A stretch of DNA of 64,000 bases, taken from Flavobacteriales bacterium (GTDB lineage: Bacteria > Bacteroidota > Bacteroidia > Flavobacteriales_F > PHOS-HE28). Of this stretch, positions 7,360-15,718 are shown piece by piece. The notes under the pieces are model-generated. The model saw only the letters and a program-made list of their open reading frames with translations, was not told the DNA's origin and did no database searches. The translations under genes were made by a program, and so were the position numbers. Position 1 is the stretch's first letter; each line of letters begins with the position of its first letter. The DNA lies in contig JADJKO010000001.1 of assembly GCA_016705955.1 (NCBI GenBank), positions 434,001-498,000 on the forward strand, in the 5' to 3' direction.

Positions 7360-8802
7360 ATGCGCGCAATTCTTACCATCGTCCTTTGCTCCGCTCTTCT
7401 TCCACTTCGATCACAGGAACGCTTCGGACTTCTGCACAGCAACTACGCCGGAACGGATATGTCCTATTTGAATCCGGCTCGTACCGCTGGGCAATGGCCG
7501 TATGCGGACATCCGCTTCGTGGGCGTTGACCTGAACGTGTGGAACAGTTTGGTGGCGTGGTCCGGTCGCGAGCAACGCTTGGTAGGTGAACTGCGCAGCG
7601 GGGTCGCAGGCAATACCTCAGGAGATGTGGTGATGCGCGGATCACCGCTCGGTGGGATCCATCGCGGGTTCGCACAGGTGAACGTGTTGGGACCGGCATT
7701 CTCACTTTCACTTGGTCGCGGCACCATCGGTGCAGGTATCCGCTTGCGCACATACACAAGCGTGACCGGCCCTTCACAAGCGCTCGGCAACTTCATCTTC
7801 CATGGTCTTGGCTTCCGTCCACAACGGGGTATCCGCTACAACGAGGAAGGCGTTCGCGCGCTCACTGCGGCATGGACCGAGTTCTCCGTGAACTACGCAC
7901 ACATCCTGAAGGCCGAGGGATTCGGGATGTTGAGCGCGGGCACCAACCTGCGTTACCAGATCGCGCAAGCAGGCGGTGCCTTGCAGTTCGACGGGCTTGA
8001 CTACACCGTGGTGGATTCGGCACAACTGATCGTCCACGCGGCCACGGCCTCTTATGGTTTCGCGATGCCTACCGCGAATGCCGGGCACGGTTTCGGCGCA
8101 GACGTGGGTATGGTGTACGAACGAACGCTTGAAGAAGCGGACGGGTACATGCCGCACCGATCATCGGGAGGTTGTGACCCGTTGCGCTATCGGTACCGGA
8201 TCGGGGTGTCGTTGCTCGATCTCGGTGGCTTGCGCTTCAGGAATGGTGAAGCGGGAAGTATCCACACCGGATCGACCAACATCGCGGACTACACGGATCT
8301 CCACATCAATGACCAACAGGACCTGGACAGCCTTCTTTCCACCGTGACGCAATGGTCGCGTGAAGAGAGTTTCCGCATCGGGATGCCGACAGCGCTGGCA
8401 CTACAGGTTGATCAACGGGTGATCGACCACGGGTATATCGGCTTCGCCGCCGTCCAGCAACTCAGCGGTCGATCCTCCACACGGCTACGCCGGATGAACG
8501 CACTGGCGGTGACGCCACGATTCGAAACGCGCTATGTCGAAGCAGCACTTCCGATCACCGTTCAAGAATACGATCTCCTTCGCCCGGTGGTGGGCCTTAT
8601 GCTGCGCTTTGATGGCGTCGTCATCGGGACGGATAACCTGCTCCCTTTCGTGACCACCCGCGACGTGTATGCGGTGGACTTCTACTTGCGCCTGCGATGG
8701 ATGATCCACCGCAGCCCATTCTGCAAGGGAAAGCGGAAGTCGAATACCGTTCACCGAGCGGGAACCACGGAGGCCCTGCCTTGCGCCACCCCGAACGATT
8801 GA
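7360..8802 (+). CDS. DUF5723 family outer-membrane protein
   Basis: The 480-residue protein has a short signal peptide (cleavage near LRSQE). It then shows the start characteristic of DUF5723 proteins, in which LLHSNYAGTDMSYLNPA is followed by alternating amphipathic strands. DUF5723 members are predicted outer-membrane beta-barrels restricted to Bacteroidota, and their function is unknown. The last 25 residues are basic and low in strand content, so the true barrel probably ends near LRWMIH. The stop is 1 bp from the stop of the convergent methyltransferase gene. Confidence 0.75.
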   Translation: MRAILTIVLCSALLPLRSQERFGLLHSNYAGTDMSYLNPARTAGQWPYADIRFVGVDLNVWNSLVAWSGREQRLVGELRSGVAGNTSGDVVMRGSPLGGIHRGFAQVNVLGPAFSLSLGRGTIGAGIRLRTYTSVTGPSQALGNFIFHGLGFRPQRGIRYNEEGVRALTAAWTEFSVNYAHILKAEGFGMLSAGTNLRYQIAQAGGALQFDGLDYTVVDSAQLIVHAATASYGFAMPTANAGHGFGADVGMVYERTLEEADGYMPHRSSGGCDPLRYRYRIGVSLLDLGGLRFRNGEAGSIHTGSTNIADYTDLHINDQQDLDSLLSTVTQWSREESFRIGMPTALALQVDQRVIDHGYIGFAAVQQLSGRSSTRLRRMNALAVTPRFETRYVEAALPITVQEYDLLRPVVGLMLRFDGVVIGTDNLLPFVTTRDVYAVDFYLRLRWMIHRSPFCKGKRKSNTVHRAGTTEALPCATPND

Positions 8803-9534
8803 TCAACGAGCGCGCACGCCGATGATGAATATCGCCGGACGCTTGCCGAGTTCCGGTCGCGCCTTCCGCCACTGACCCACTTCCAGGGATCGAACACTTC
8901 CATGTGGTTGGGTCAGGTCCACCGCGATCGTGAGAATGGTATGCGCTGCGCATTGCTCCAGCACGTCAGCCAGCAAGACATCGTTGCGGTACGGCGTCTC
9001 CATGAACAATTGCGCACCGCCGCTTCGCAACGCATCCTCCTCGATCCGCTTGATGGCCACTTTGCGTTCGTTCGGCTTTACCGGCAGGTATCCGTGGAAG
9101 GTGAACTGTTGTCCGTTCAGTCCGGAAGCGGCGAGCGAAAGAAAGAGGGAACTCGGACCGATCAATGGAACCACCGTGATGCCGCTGGCATGTGCGGCAA
9201 GTACCAAGCGCGCGCCGGGATCCGCGATCCCCGGCATACCGGCTTCGCTGATGATCGCGGCGTCGCGACCGTTCTTCATCAACTCCAACAAGGCATTCGC
9301 ATCATGCATGCTGCTGTCCTTGTCGAATCGATGCATCTCCTGCTTCGGCAGATCGATCTCCGGCACCATGCGCCGCAGCATTCGCCGTGCGGTCTTCTCG
9401 TTCTCGCAGAACCAGAGGTCCACGCGTGCGGCGATCATGATGTTCTCCGGTGGAAGTTCTTCCGTGCCGCCATTTTCCCCGAGCCATACCGGCATCAGGT
9501 ACAGCGCACCATATCCTTCAGCGTTCGATCCCAT
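8803..9534 (-). CDS. rsmI: SAM-dependent methyltransferase, RsmI family
   Basis: A 243-residue tetrapyrrole-methylase-fold protein. RsmI 2'-O-methylates C1402 of 16S rRNA. The diagnostic stretch is present: EAGMPGIADPG near residue 100, then VVPLIGPSSL near 122 and the FHGYLP motif near 146. It is shorter than the roughly 280-residue E. coli enzyme, as is common in Bacteroidota. ATG 9534 is chosen because it gives the usual start GALYLMPVWLGE; an upstream ATG lies inside the phosphatase gene. It overlaps the phosphatase gene by 17 bp, so the two are coupled. Confidence 0.82.
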   Translation of the reverse strand: MGSNAEGYGALYLMPVWLGENGGTEELPPENIMIAARVDLWFCENEKTARRMLRRMVPEIDLPKQEMHRFDKDSSMHDANALLELMKNGRDAAIISEAGMPGIADPGARLVLAAHASGITVVPLIGPSSLFLSLAASGLNGQQFTFHGYLPVKPNERKVAIKRIEEDALRSGGAQLFMETPYRNDVLLADVLEQCAAHTILTIAVDLTQPHGSVRSLEVGQWRKARPELGKRPAIFIIGVRAR

Positions 9535-9976
9535 CGAGCAATAGGTTGGTTGCTTCATCCAACATCGCGAATACCCCGTCGAATCCGTCATCGCCGCCGT
9601 AGTAGGGGTCGGGCACTTCGCGTAACGGATGCTCAGGTGCGAAGTCCATTATCAAACAGGCCTTCGCGGCCAAGGTGGGATCCGGGGCTAGGCGCGTCAT
9701 GTTCCGAAGGTTGTCGGCATCCATCGCCAACAGGATGTCAAAGTGCTCGAAGTCCTTTGCCGTGAATTGCCGCGCGCGCAGATCACCGATCTCCATGCCT
9801 TGTTTACGCATGGCTGCTTGTGCGCGTGGATCCGGTGCTTCCCCAACGTGGTAGTCGCCGGTTCCTGCGGAGTCCGTCGCTAGGGCGATGCCACGCTCCT
9901 TCGCGCGCTGGCGCAGCACGCCCTCGGCCATCGGTGATCGACAGATGTTACCCAAGCAGACCAACAGGATCCTCAT
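9518..9976 (-). CDS. Low-molecular-weight protein tyrosine phosphatase
   Basis: The 152-residue protein has the family's P-loop at its very N-terminus, VCLGNICRSP, with catalytic Cys7 and Arg13. The general-acid loop is VPDPYYGG near residue 120. It dephosphorylates phosphotyrosine (in bacteria often linked to BY-kinase and polysaccharide control), but no kinase is present here. ATG 9976 is preferred over the longer frame to 10039, which adds no family sequence. The gene lies between dnaA and the RsmI-like gene and overlaps the latter. Confidence 0.9.
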   Translation of the reverse strand: MRILLVCLGNICRSPMAEGVLRQRAKERGIALATDSAGTGDYHVGEAPDPRAQAAMRKQGMEIGDLRARQFTAKDFEHFDILLAMDADNLRNMTRLAPDPTLAAKACLIMDFAPEHPLREVPDPYYGGDDGFDGVFAMLDEATNLLLDGIER

Positions 9977-9980
9977 GCTG

Positions 9981-9988
9981 CGAATGTG
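9981..9988 (-). promoter_or_regulatory. Possible -7 box of the phosphatase gene, leaderless spacing
   Basis: The minus strand reads CACATTCG, which differs at two positions from TAnnTTTG. It ends exactly 4 nt before ATG 9976, the same spacing as in other leaderless-type starts here. The weak match lowers confidence. Confidence 0.3.
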
Positions 9989-10000
9989 GCGAAAAGCAAA

Positions 10001-10020
10001 GGGGCCCCGAACGGAGCCCC
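10001..10020 (-). terminator. Probable rho-independent terminator of dnaA
   Basis: On the minus strand GGGGC and GCCCC arms enclose a smaller CCG/CGG stem, and the hairpin is followed by TTTGCTTTT. It lies just after the dnaA stop (10044) and before the phosphatase start, so it would separate the two transcripts. Confidence 0.5.
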
Positions 10021-10043
10021 TCGCTTGGTCCTGGTCCAAGGGA

Positions 10044-11474
10044 TCAATGCAAACTCAACTTCTTCTCGAGGTCCTCCAGGTAACCGCGGAATTGCTTGTC
10101 GGTCTCCTGCAGGTTGTTCACCGTGCGGCATGCGTGCAATACGGTAGCGTGATCCTTTCCACCGCAATGCGCACCGATGTTCGCAAGTGAACTCTTGGTC
10201 ATCTTCTTCGCGAAGTACATGGCGATCTGGCGCGCCTGCACCACTTCGCGCTTCCGCGTCTTGCTCTTCAGCAGTTCGATCGGGAGGTCGAAGTAATCGC
10301 ACACCACTTTCTGGATGTAGTCGATGCTCACCTCACGCGCCGTGTTCTTCACGAACTTGTCGATCATCTGCTTCGCCAGATCGAGGTTCACGGCCTTCTT
10401 GTTCAAGGAGCTTTGCGCGATCAAACTGATCATCGCACCTTCCAACTCACGGATGTTGGTGGTGATGCTGTACGCGAGGTATTCCACCACCTCCTTGGGC
10501 AGGTCGATGCCCTCGGCATACATCTTCTTCTCCAGGATCGCGATCCGCGTCTCCAGTCCGGGAGTTTGAAGATCCGCGCTAAGACCCCACTTGAAGCGGG
10601 AGAGGAGGCGCTGTTCCATGCCTGCCATTTCCACCGGGGCCTTGTCGCTGGTGATCACCAGTTGTTTGCCGGCCTGGTGCAGTGCGTTGAAGACATGGAA
10701 GAACACATCCTGCGTCTTCTCCTTGCCAGCGAGGAACTGCACATCATCGATGATGAGCACGTCCATCATCTGGTAGAACTGGGAGAAATCGCCAACCGTG
10801 TTGTTCTTCACCGCCTCGATGAACTGCTGCGTGAACTTCTCCGCAGGTACATAGAGAATGGTCTTGTCCGGATGGTGCTTCTTGATCTCGATGCCGATGG
10901 CATGCGCGAGGTGTGTCTTGCCCAAGCCGACACCACCATAGATCAACAACGGATTGAAGGCGGTACCACCCGGCTTTTGCGCAACGGCATACCCTGCACT
11001 TCGCGCCAAGCGATTGCAATCGCCCTCGATGAAGTTGTCGAAGGAGTAGTTCGCGTTGAGGTGGCTTTCCACCTTGATCTTCCGGAGTCCGGGGATCACG
11101 AACGGATTCTTGATCGGGCTGTTGGCCACATCGATCGGCAGTGACACCGGCGGGTTCTTCGTTTCCCGCGCATTGCTCGTTGGCATCTTCACCGTGTACG
11201 GATGCGCGCTTTGGAATCCATTCTCCATGATGATGGAGTATTCCAGTCGCCCATCGGTACCCAGCTCCTTGCGGATGATCTTCTTCAACAAGCCGATGTA
11301 ATGCTCTTCAAGCCATTCGTAGAAGAACTGCGAAGGCACCTGGATGGTCAGGACATTGTCCAGCAACTTCAAAGCCTTGATCGGTTCGAACCAGGTCTTG
11401 AAACTTTGCGGGTTCACGTTGTCCCTGATCACCGCCAGGCACCGTTCCCATGTCTTCTCGGGATCCTTCTTCAT
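10044..11474 (-). CDS. dnaA: Chromosomal replication initiator DnaA
   Basis: DnaA binds origin DnaA boxes and opens the origin in its ATP form. The 476-residue protein is complete. Domain I covers residues 1-85, a short linker follows to about 140, and the AAA+ domain has P-loop GGVGLGKTHL at 180-189 and Walker B VLIIDDVQF near 240. The C-terminal DNA-binding domain carries the signature GGKDHATVLHAC near 445. A 397-bp gap upstream separates it from the divergent thioesterase gene. Confidence 0.98.
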   Translation of the reverse strand: MKKDPEKTWERCLAVIRDNVNPQSFKTWFEPIKALKLLDNVLTIQVPSQFFYEWLEEHYIGLLKKIIRKELGTDGRLEYSIIMENGFQSAHPYTVKMPTSNARETKNPPVSLPIDVANSPIKNPFVIPGLRKIKVESHLNANYSFDNFIEGDCNRLARSAGYAVAQKPGGTAFNPLLIYGGVGLGKTHLAHAIGIEIKKHHPDKTILYVPAEKFTQQFIEAVKNNTVGDFSQFYQMMDVLIIDDVQFLAGKEKTQDVFFHVFNALHQAGKQLVITSDKAPVEMAGMEQRLLSRFKWGLSADLQTPGLETRIAILEKKMYAEGIDLPKEVVEYLAYSITTNIRELEGAMISLIAQSSLNKKAVNLDLAKQMIDKFVKNTAREVSIDYIQKVVCDYFDLPIELLKSKTRKREVVQARQIAMYFAKKMTKSSLANIGAHCGGKDHATVLHACRTVNNLQETDKQFRGYLEDLEKKLSLH

Positions 11475-11566
11475 GGATGGTGTTGCGCGTGTTAGGGTTG
11501 GGGGTGAAGGTGGTCCGTTGTTTCCGTCATTGATCGGTGATGATCATCGACATCCGTAACGGGGGG

Positions 11567-11574
11567 CAAATATG
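11567..11574 (-). promoter_or_regulatory. Possible -7 box of dnaA
   Basis: The minus strand reads CATATTTG, one mismatch from TAnnTTTG. A T-rich tract (TTTTTTTTT, complementary to 11589-11597) lies 14 nt upstream. The implied leader is about 90 nt. Confidence 0.35.
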
Positions 11575-11859
11575 GATCGAAGAAAGTGAAAAAAAAACGG
11601 CGCACGTCGGATAACCGACGGGAAAATTGCGCAAAGACGTTCGCAAGGTCGGGTCGTTCTGAATCGCTTGGTGGGCGCGGGTTTGCAGAAATCGCGATCG
11701 TGTTGTATTTGTGCAGGGTGCAATGCATCGATCAGGGGATCGAAATCGTCCTGTCGTCGTTCCGACCGGGATCGATGCAACACTGATCGAGCGCATGCGG
11801 TGAAGGTAGGGCACGGTGCATGCCGAAGGCAAATGCATTCGAGGGTGATCGCCGGCCAG

Positions 11860-11867
11860 TAACTTTC
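11860..11867 (+). promoter_or_regulatory. Probable -7 box of the thioesterase gene, leaderless spacing
   Basis: TAACTTTC differs from TAnnTTTG only at the last base and ends 4 nt before ATG 11872. Confidence 0.4.
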
Positions 11868-11871
11868 CCGC

Positions 11872-12279
11872 ATGTTCGTGCAGGAAACGAAGCTCAGGAT
11901 CCGATATGCGGAGACCGATCGGATGGGATATGTGTACTACGGTCGATATGCCGAGCTCTTCGAGGTGGGACGCGTGGAAGCCTTGCGCAACGTGGGTTTC
12001 AGGTATCGCGACCTGGAGGATGCGGGAGTGATGTTACCGGTGCGCGACCTGCGCATCACGTATCATAAGCCTGCGCGATACGATGATGAATTGACCATCC
12101 GGACAACGATCACCGCGTTGCCTTCGGTGCGCATCGACTTCGGGTATGAGGTCATCGATCACGGCGGAACGCTCCTAACGGATGGAAGCACGACGCTGAT
12201 CTTCGTTGATGGTTCAACGATGCGACCGCGTCGCGCGCCGGAGGAATTGGTGAAGGCCCTTGCGCCTTACTTCGCTTGA
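11872..12279 (+). CDS. Acyl-CoA thioesterase, YbgC/4-hydroxybenzoyl-CoA thioesterase family
   Basis: A 135-residue single hot-dog-fold protein that hydrolyses acyl-CoA thioesters. The active-site region RYAETDRMGYVYYGRYAELF is at residues 10-29, with the catalytic Asp in ETD and the conserved YYGRY. The rest follows the YbgC outline, including ITYHKPARYDDEL near 61. The substrate cannot be told from sequence. The end overlaps the convergent YigZ gene by 13 bp. A -7-like box sits 4 nt before the start codon. Confidence 0.88.
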   Translation: MFVQETKLRIRYAETDRMGYVYYGRYAELFEVGRVEALRNVGFRYRDLEDAGVMLPVRDLRITYHKPARYDDELTIRTTITALPSVRIDFGYEVIDHGGTLLTDGSTTLIFVDGSTMRPRRAPEELVKALAPYFA

Positions 12280-12878
12280 TCGGTCCGTAGCACGTCGATG
12301 CCCGATGCGATCCAGCGATCGATGATCGTGTGCACCGATCCGACCGGAAGCGCAACGACACCTTCGCATCGTTCATTGAACGTGCATTCGCCGAGCACGC
12401 CGTCGATCTGGGCAAGTTCCTTCTTGAGACGATCGAACTGCGCGTGATCGCACGCGAAGTGTACATTCTCCCGAACGACGTGTTCCACGATGATCGCTTC
12501 AGCAAGTGCCGATCGGGCCGCTTCGCCGTAGGCTTTCACCAAACCCGCTTTGCCAAGAAGTGTTCCCCCGAAATACCGAACGACGACCACGGCTGTATTG
12601 GTGAGTTCCATGGATCGTATCGCGCGAAGGATCGGGCGTCCTGCCGTTCCGGATGGTTCACCTGCATCGTTGACGCGATGAACCGCGGCGTCGGGGCCGA
12701 GAACGAACGCATAGCAGAAGTGGTTCGCGCCGTGATGTGATCGCGAGATGCGTCCGAGCGCGATGCGGAATTCTTCTTCGTCACGGATCGGGAATGCGAT
12801 CCCGATGAAGCGACTGGCCCTCTCACGCAGTGTCGCTTCGCATTCATTCGAAATACTGCGGTAACGATCAATGGTCAT
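12267..12878 (-). CDS. YigZ/IMPACT family protein
   Basis: A 203-residue protein. The N-terminal UPF0029 domain has the signature NDAGEPSGTAGRPIL near residue 69 and VVVRYFGGTLLGKAGLVKAYG near 99. A smaller C-terminal domain of about 60 residues (DUF1949-like) follows. The family is linked to translation regulation in eukaryotes (IMPACT), but its bacterial role is not settled. The start overlaps the stop of the DMT transporter gene by 4 bp. With ribD this makes a three-gene minus-strand operon. Confidence 0.88.
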   Translation of the reverse strand: MTIDRYRSISNECEATLRERASRFIGIAFPIRDEEEFRIALGRISRSHHGANHFCYAFVLGPDAAVHRVNDAGEPSGTAGRPILRAIRSMELTNTAVVVVRYFGGTLLGKAGLVKAYGEAARSALAEAIIVEHVVRENVHFACDHAQFDRLKKELAQIDGVLGECTFNERCEGVVALPVGSVHTIIDRWIASGIDVLRTDQAK

Positions 12879-13726
12879 TCGTCACAAAGGATGAGTCCCA
12901 TGGCGATCACGGCAAGGATGATCCCCGACCATTGCATTCGCAACAAGCGTTCTTTGAAGAGGATCAGGCTCAGCGCCGTGCTGAAAAGGATCACGCCGAT
13001 GTTCATCAACGGGAAGACCGTGCTTGCCTGGAATCCGCTTCGTGCCAATGCGCCGATGACGAAGTAGAGGCTTGCGTAGTTCACGGAACCGAGAACCACA
13101 CCACCGATCAACGAACGAGGAGCAAGCAATGCGCGTTGCTTTCGTTGACCGATCAGCACGAGCGCGCCGATCATACCGGCCACGCCGAATGCCATCATCG
13201 GGAAGACGCCCTCGGTAGCGATCGTCAGCATGGTGCGTTGGACGTAGCTCAGGGTGATGTCGATCGCGGCACTGCCGAAGAAGAGGAGCACTGGTAACAA
13301 CCAAACACCCCGCGCGCCCTTGCCACCGGAACCGAAGGAAGCGGAGGCGACGGAAATGATCGCCAGCAGGATACCGATCCAACCCATGACACCGGGCCGA
13401 TCGTGGAGGACGACGACCGCGAAGAGCACGGTGAGCACCAAGCTGGTCTTGCTCGCTACGGAAGTGGTTGCCACTCCCGCGCGCACCGTGCTGCGCGCCG
13501 ATAGGTAGAACAGGCCGATGAATAGTGCGCCGAGGCCAAGAGCTGGTAGCAAGAGTGTGCGTGGAACGGGTTCAACCCACGGCTGAACCACGAGTGCCCC
13601 GATCGCCATAGCGGTGAAATAGTTGATCACGATCGCCGGAAGCACCGGCACATTCCGCAATTCAAACACCTTGAAGACCATGAAGAGGAGCGCCGCGAAG
13701 AGCGCCGCGAGCATCACCAGGAGCAT
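12875..13726 (-). CDS. EamA/DMT-superfamily transporter
   Basis: The 283-residue membrane protein has about ten hydrophobic segments, in two halves of the EamA type. The second half begins near LLPVLLFFGSAAIDITL. Members export or import small metabolites, and the substrate cannot be predicted. The gene starts inside the end of ribD (13-bp overlap) and ends 4 bp into yigZ, so it is translated from the ribD-yigZ transcript. Coupling to ribD might hint at a flavin or pyrimidine-related substrate, but this is only context. Confidence 0.8.
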   Translation of the reverse strand: MLLVMLAALFAALLFMVFKVFELRNVPVLPAIVINYFTAMAIGALVVQPWVEPVPRTLLLPALGLGALFIGLFYLSARSTVRAGVATTSVASKTSLVLTVLFAVVVLHDRPGVMGWIGILLAIISVASASFGSGGKGARGVWLLPVLLFFGSAAIDITLSYVQRTMLTIATEGVFPMMAFGVAGMIGALVLIGQRKQRALLAPRSLIGGVVLGSVNYASLYFVIGALARSGFQASTVFPLMNIGVILFSTALSLILFKERLLRMQWSGIILAVIAMGLILCDE

Positions 13727-14784
13727 GAAGGTCCGGGATAGCTGCGATGCATCGTGTTCACATACAGATCGACCTGATCGTTCGCTGAACGAAAAGAAGT
13801 GGTCCGCTCCATACCGATCGATGGCGCCTTCGTGCCCGATCCGAACAAGGGTGTTCCAGTGATCACGCGTGCTTCATCCCAAAGGGAACGACGGATGAAA
13901 TGGCCGAGCAGTTCGGCGCCACCTTCCACCAGCACGGATCGCACGCTCCGGCCATGTAGTTCGGTGAGTAGACGATCGATCGGATCCTCATTCATCGCCA
14001 CTATCACTTGCTCCGCCTTAATGTCCGTTCGCTCGGACCCGGTGAACAACAAGGTCGGGTGGGAGCCGTCGAAAACCCTCGAACCCGCTGGAGTACGTTG
14101 ATCGCGATCGATGACGATGCGCATCGGTGAACGACCCGACACATGCCGCACATCGAGCGATGGGTCATCATTCATCACGGTCCGGCTGCCTACGAGGATC
14201 GCTTGTTCCTCACTCCGCCAGCGATGTACGAGCACGTCGGTATCCGGTGCGCTGATCCGTTGAACACCACGATCGCCGCGCGGATGTTGATCCAGGTAAC
14301 CGTCCGCACTTTGCGCCCACTTCAACACGATGTACGGTCGGGATCTCTCCATCGAAGTGAGGAAGCGTCGGTTCATCCAACCGGCTTCGTCCTCCAGCAC
14401 TCCTTCGGTCACGCTGATCCCGGCTGTACGTAGTCGTTCGATCCCTTTGCCGGAAACCGCGGGGTTCGGATCGCGATGCGCAACCACCACGAGCTTCACG
14501 CCACGTTCGATCAGATGCAACGAGCACGGAGGTGTCCTTCCGAAGTGATCACAAGGCTCGAGGTTGACGTACAGCTCGGCGTTCAAGGGAACCGCGTGTT
14601 CACCGAAGTTGCGCAGGCACTCCACTTCAGCGTGCGGCCCACCCACTTGCTTATGCCAACCTTCCGCCAGCAGCACATCGTCCTTAACGAGTACTGCGCC
14701 GACCATCGGATTGGGCGCCACGGTTCCAGCACCAAGCCGTGCCAGGTCCAGACAGCGATGCATCCAGCGGGTGTGGTCGTTCAT
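13714..14784 (-). CDS. ribD: Bifunctional riboflavin deaminase/reductase RibD
   Basis: RibD deaminates and then reduces the pyrimidine intermediate in riboflavin synthesis. The N-terminal deaminase has APNPMVGAVLV near residue 23, the zinc ligands in GGPHAEVECL near 48 and NLEPCDHFGRTPPC near 73. The reductase domain starts near residue 150 (PYIVLKWAQSADG) and includes VLVEGGAELLGHF near 302. ATG 14784 is used, giving 356 residues; the frame extends 15 bases upstream with no support. It is divergent from prmC across 70 bp and heads the ribD-DMT-yigZ operon. Confidence 0.96.
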   Translation of the reverse strand: MNDHTRWMHRCLDLARLGAGTVAPNPMVGAVLVKDDVLLAEGWHKQVGGPHAEVECLRNFGEHAVPLNAELYVNLEPCDHFGRTPPCSLHLIERGVKLVVVAHRDPNPAVSGKGIERLRTAGISVTEGVLEDEAGWMNRRFLTSMERSRPYIVLKWAQSADGYLDQHPRGDRGVQRISAPDTDVLVHRWRSEEQAILVGSRTVMNDDPSLDVRHVSGRSPMRIVIDRDQRTPAGSRVFDGSHPTLLFTGSERTDIKAEQVIVAMNEDPIDRLLTELHGRSVRSVLVEGGAELLGHFIRRSLWDEARVITGTPLFGSGTKAPSIGMERTTSFRSANDQVDLYVNTMHRSYPGPSCSW

Positions 14785-14840
14785 TACAGAGGTCGGCAAA
14801 GTTGGTCGATCGCACGTCGGTCAGGCGCTCGGGCACCTTC

Positions 14841-14848
14841 TACTTTTG
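14841..14848 (+). promoter_or_regulatory. -7 box of prmC, leaderless spacing
   Basis: TACTTTTG is a perfect TAnnTTTG box and ends 6 nt before the prmC ATG at 14855. With the spacing seen at the SRP RNA, the transcript would start 1-2 nt before or at the ATG, with no room for a ribosome-binding site. Confidence 0.6.
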
Positions 14849-14854
14849 TCGCCC

Positions 14855-15718
14855 ATGGACATTTCCGCAGTGGACGCTCCTGTGTCTTCCGTGCTCGCCG
14901 CTTTTCGCGAGCGGCTTTGTGCGCAGTACGATGCAGGGGAAGTGAGTGCGATGACACGGATGGTGTTCAAGGAACACTTCGGATGGGATCCAGCCATGAT
15001 CGAGATCCGGAAGACCGAGATCCTGTCGGGATCCGACCGCCGCCACTTGTTGGGGATCCTGGATCGATTGACGGAAGGCGAACCCTTGCAGTACATCCTT
15101 GGTGCGGTGGAGTTCCAAGGCATGCCCCTGAAGGTTGATCAGCGAGTGCTGATCCCGCGTCCGGAGACGGAGGAGTTGGTGGCGGCGATCAAGGAGGAGC
15201 GGATCATTCCTGCGCGTGCGTTGGATGTCGGCACGGGGAGCGGTTGCATCGCACTGTCCATGAAGAAGTGTTACCCGATGGCAGAGGTTTTCGGGATCGA
15301 CGTTTCCCAGGACGCGCTGGACGTTGCGCGCATGAACAGCGAGGACCTTGCACTGCCTGTGAATTGGATCTTGGGAAATGTGCTTCCGAACGCATTCGTC
15401 CTTCCGGATCGGATCGACCTGCTGGTGAGCAATCCACCGTATGTGCCGAGGGAGGAGGAGGAGTCGTTGGCTGTGCATGTGCGTTCACGCGAACCGCATG
15501 TAGCGCTATTCGCACCGGCGAACGATCCACTGGCGTTCTACAGGGCGATCGCGACGAAGGCAATGGACGCTCTGGTTCCTGGTGGACGCATCCGTTTCGA
15601 GGGACACTGGAAGTACAGCGCCGAAGTGGCCGATCTACTTCGCTCCATGAACTACAAGGACGTTCGCTTGGTGAAGGACATGAGCGGGCAGCCACGTTTC
15701 ATCCACGGCACGCGATGA
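14855..15718 (+). CDS. prmC: Peptide chain release factor N5-glutamine methyltransferase
   Basis: PrmC methylates the Gln of the GGQ motif of release factors RF1 and RF2. The 287-residue protein has an N-terminal helical domain and the link RVLIPRPETEELV near residue 98. The SAM-binding motif DVGTGSGCIAL is near 121 and the catalytic NPPYVPREEEE near 194. ATG 14855 matches the family start; the frame is open further upstream inside divergent ribD but without similarity. The stop overlaps the next gene's ATG by 4 bp. Confidence 0.95.
   Translation: MDISAVDAPVSSVLAAFRERLCAQYDAGEVSAMTRMVFKEHFGWDPAMIEIRKTEILSGSDRRHLLGILDRLTEGEPLQYILGAVEFQGMPLKVDQRVLIPRPETEELVAAIKEERIIPARALDVGTGSGCIALSMKKCYPMAEVFGIDVSQDALDVARMNSEDLALPVNWILGNVLPNAFVLPDRIDLLVSNPPYVPREEEESLAVHVRSREPHVALFAPANDPLAFYRAIATKAMDALVPGGRIRFEGHWKYSAEVADLLRSMNYKDVRLVKDMSGQPRFIHGTR

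Larger units (their letters stand above)
11475..11871. other. Intergenic region between dnaA and the thioesterase gene
   Basis: A 397-bp gap with no convincing gene. It holds the possible dnaA promoter at 11567-11574, a run of nine A's at 11589-11597, a perfect inverted repeat CGTCGG-ATAA-CCGACG at 11605-11620 and the likely thioesterase box at 11860-11867. I looked for clustered DnaA boxes (TTATCCACA and near variants) and saw none, so there is no direct support for an origin here. Confidence 0.5.

Noticed and set aside
11381..11400. tRNA T-arm-like GGTTCGAACC
   Set aside because: It lies inside the dnaA coding sequence, without an acceptor stem or anticodon arm around it. No tRNA was found in the window.
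11475..11871. Replication origin next to dnaA
   Set aside because: No cluster of DnaA boxes and no clear unwinding element were seen, and dnaA is often far from the origin in Bacteroidota. Chromosome-wide GC skew would be needed.
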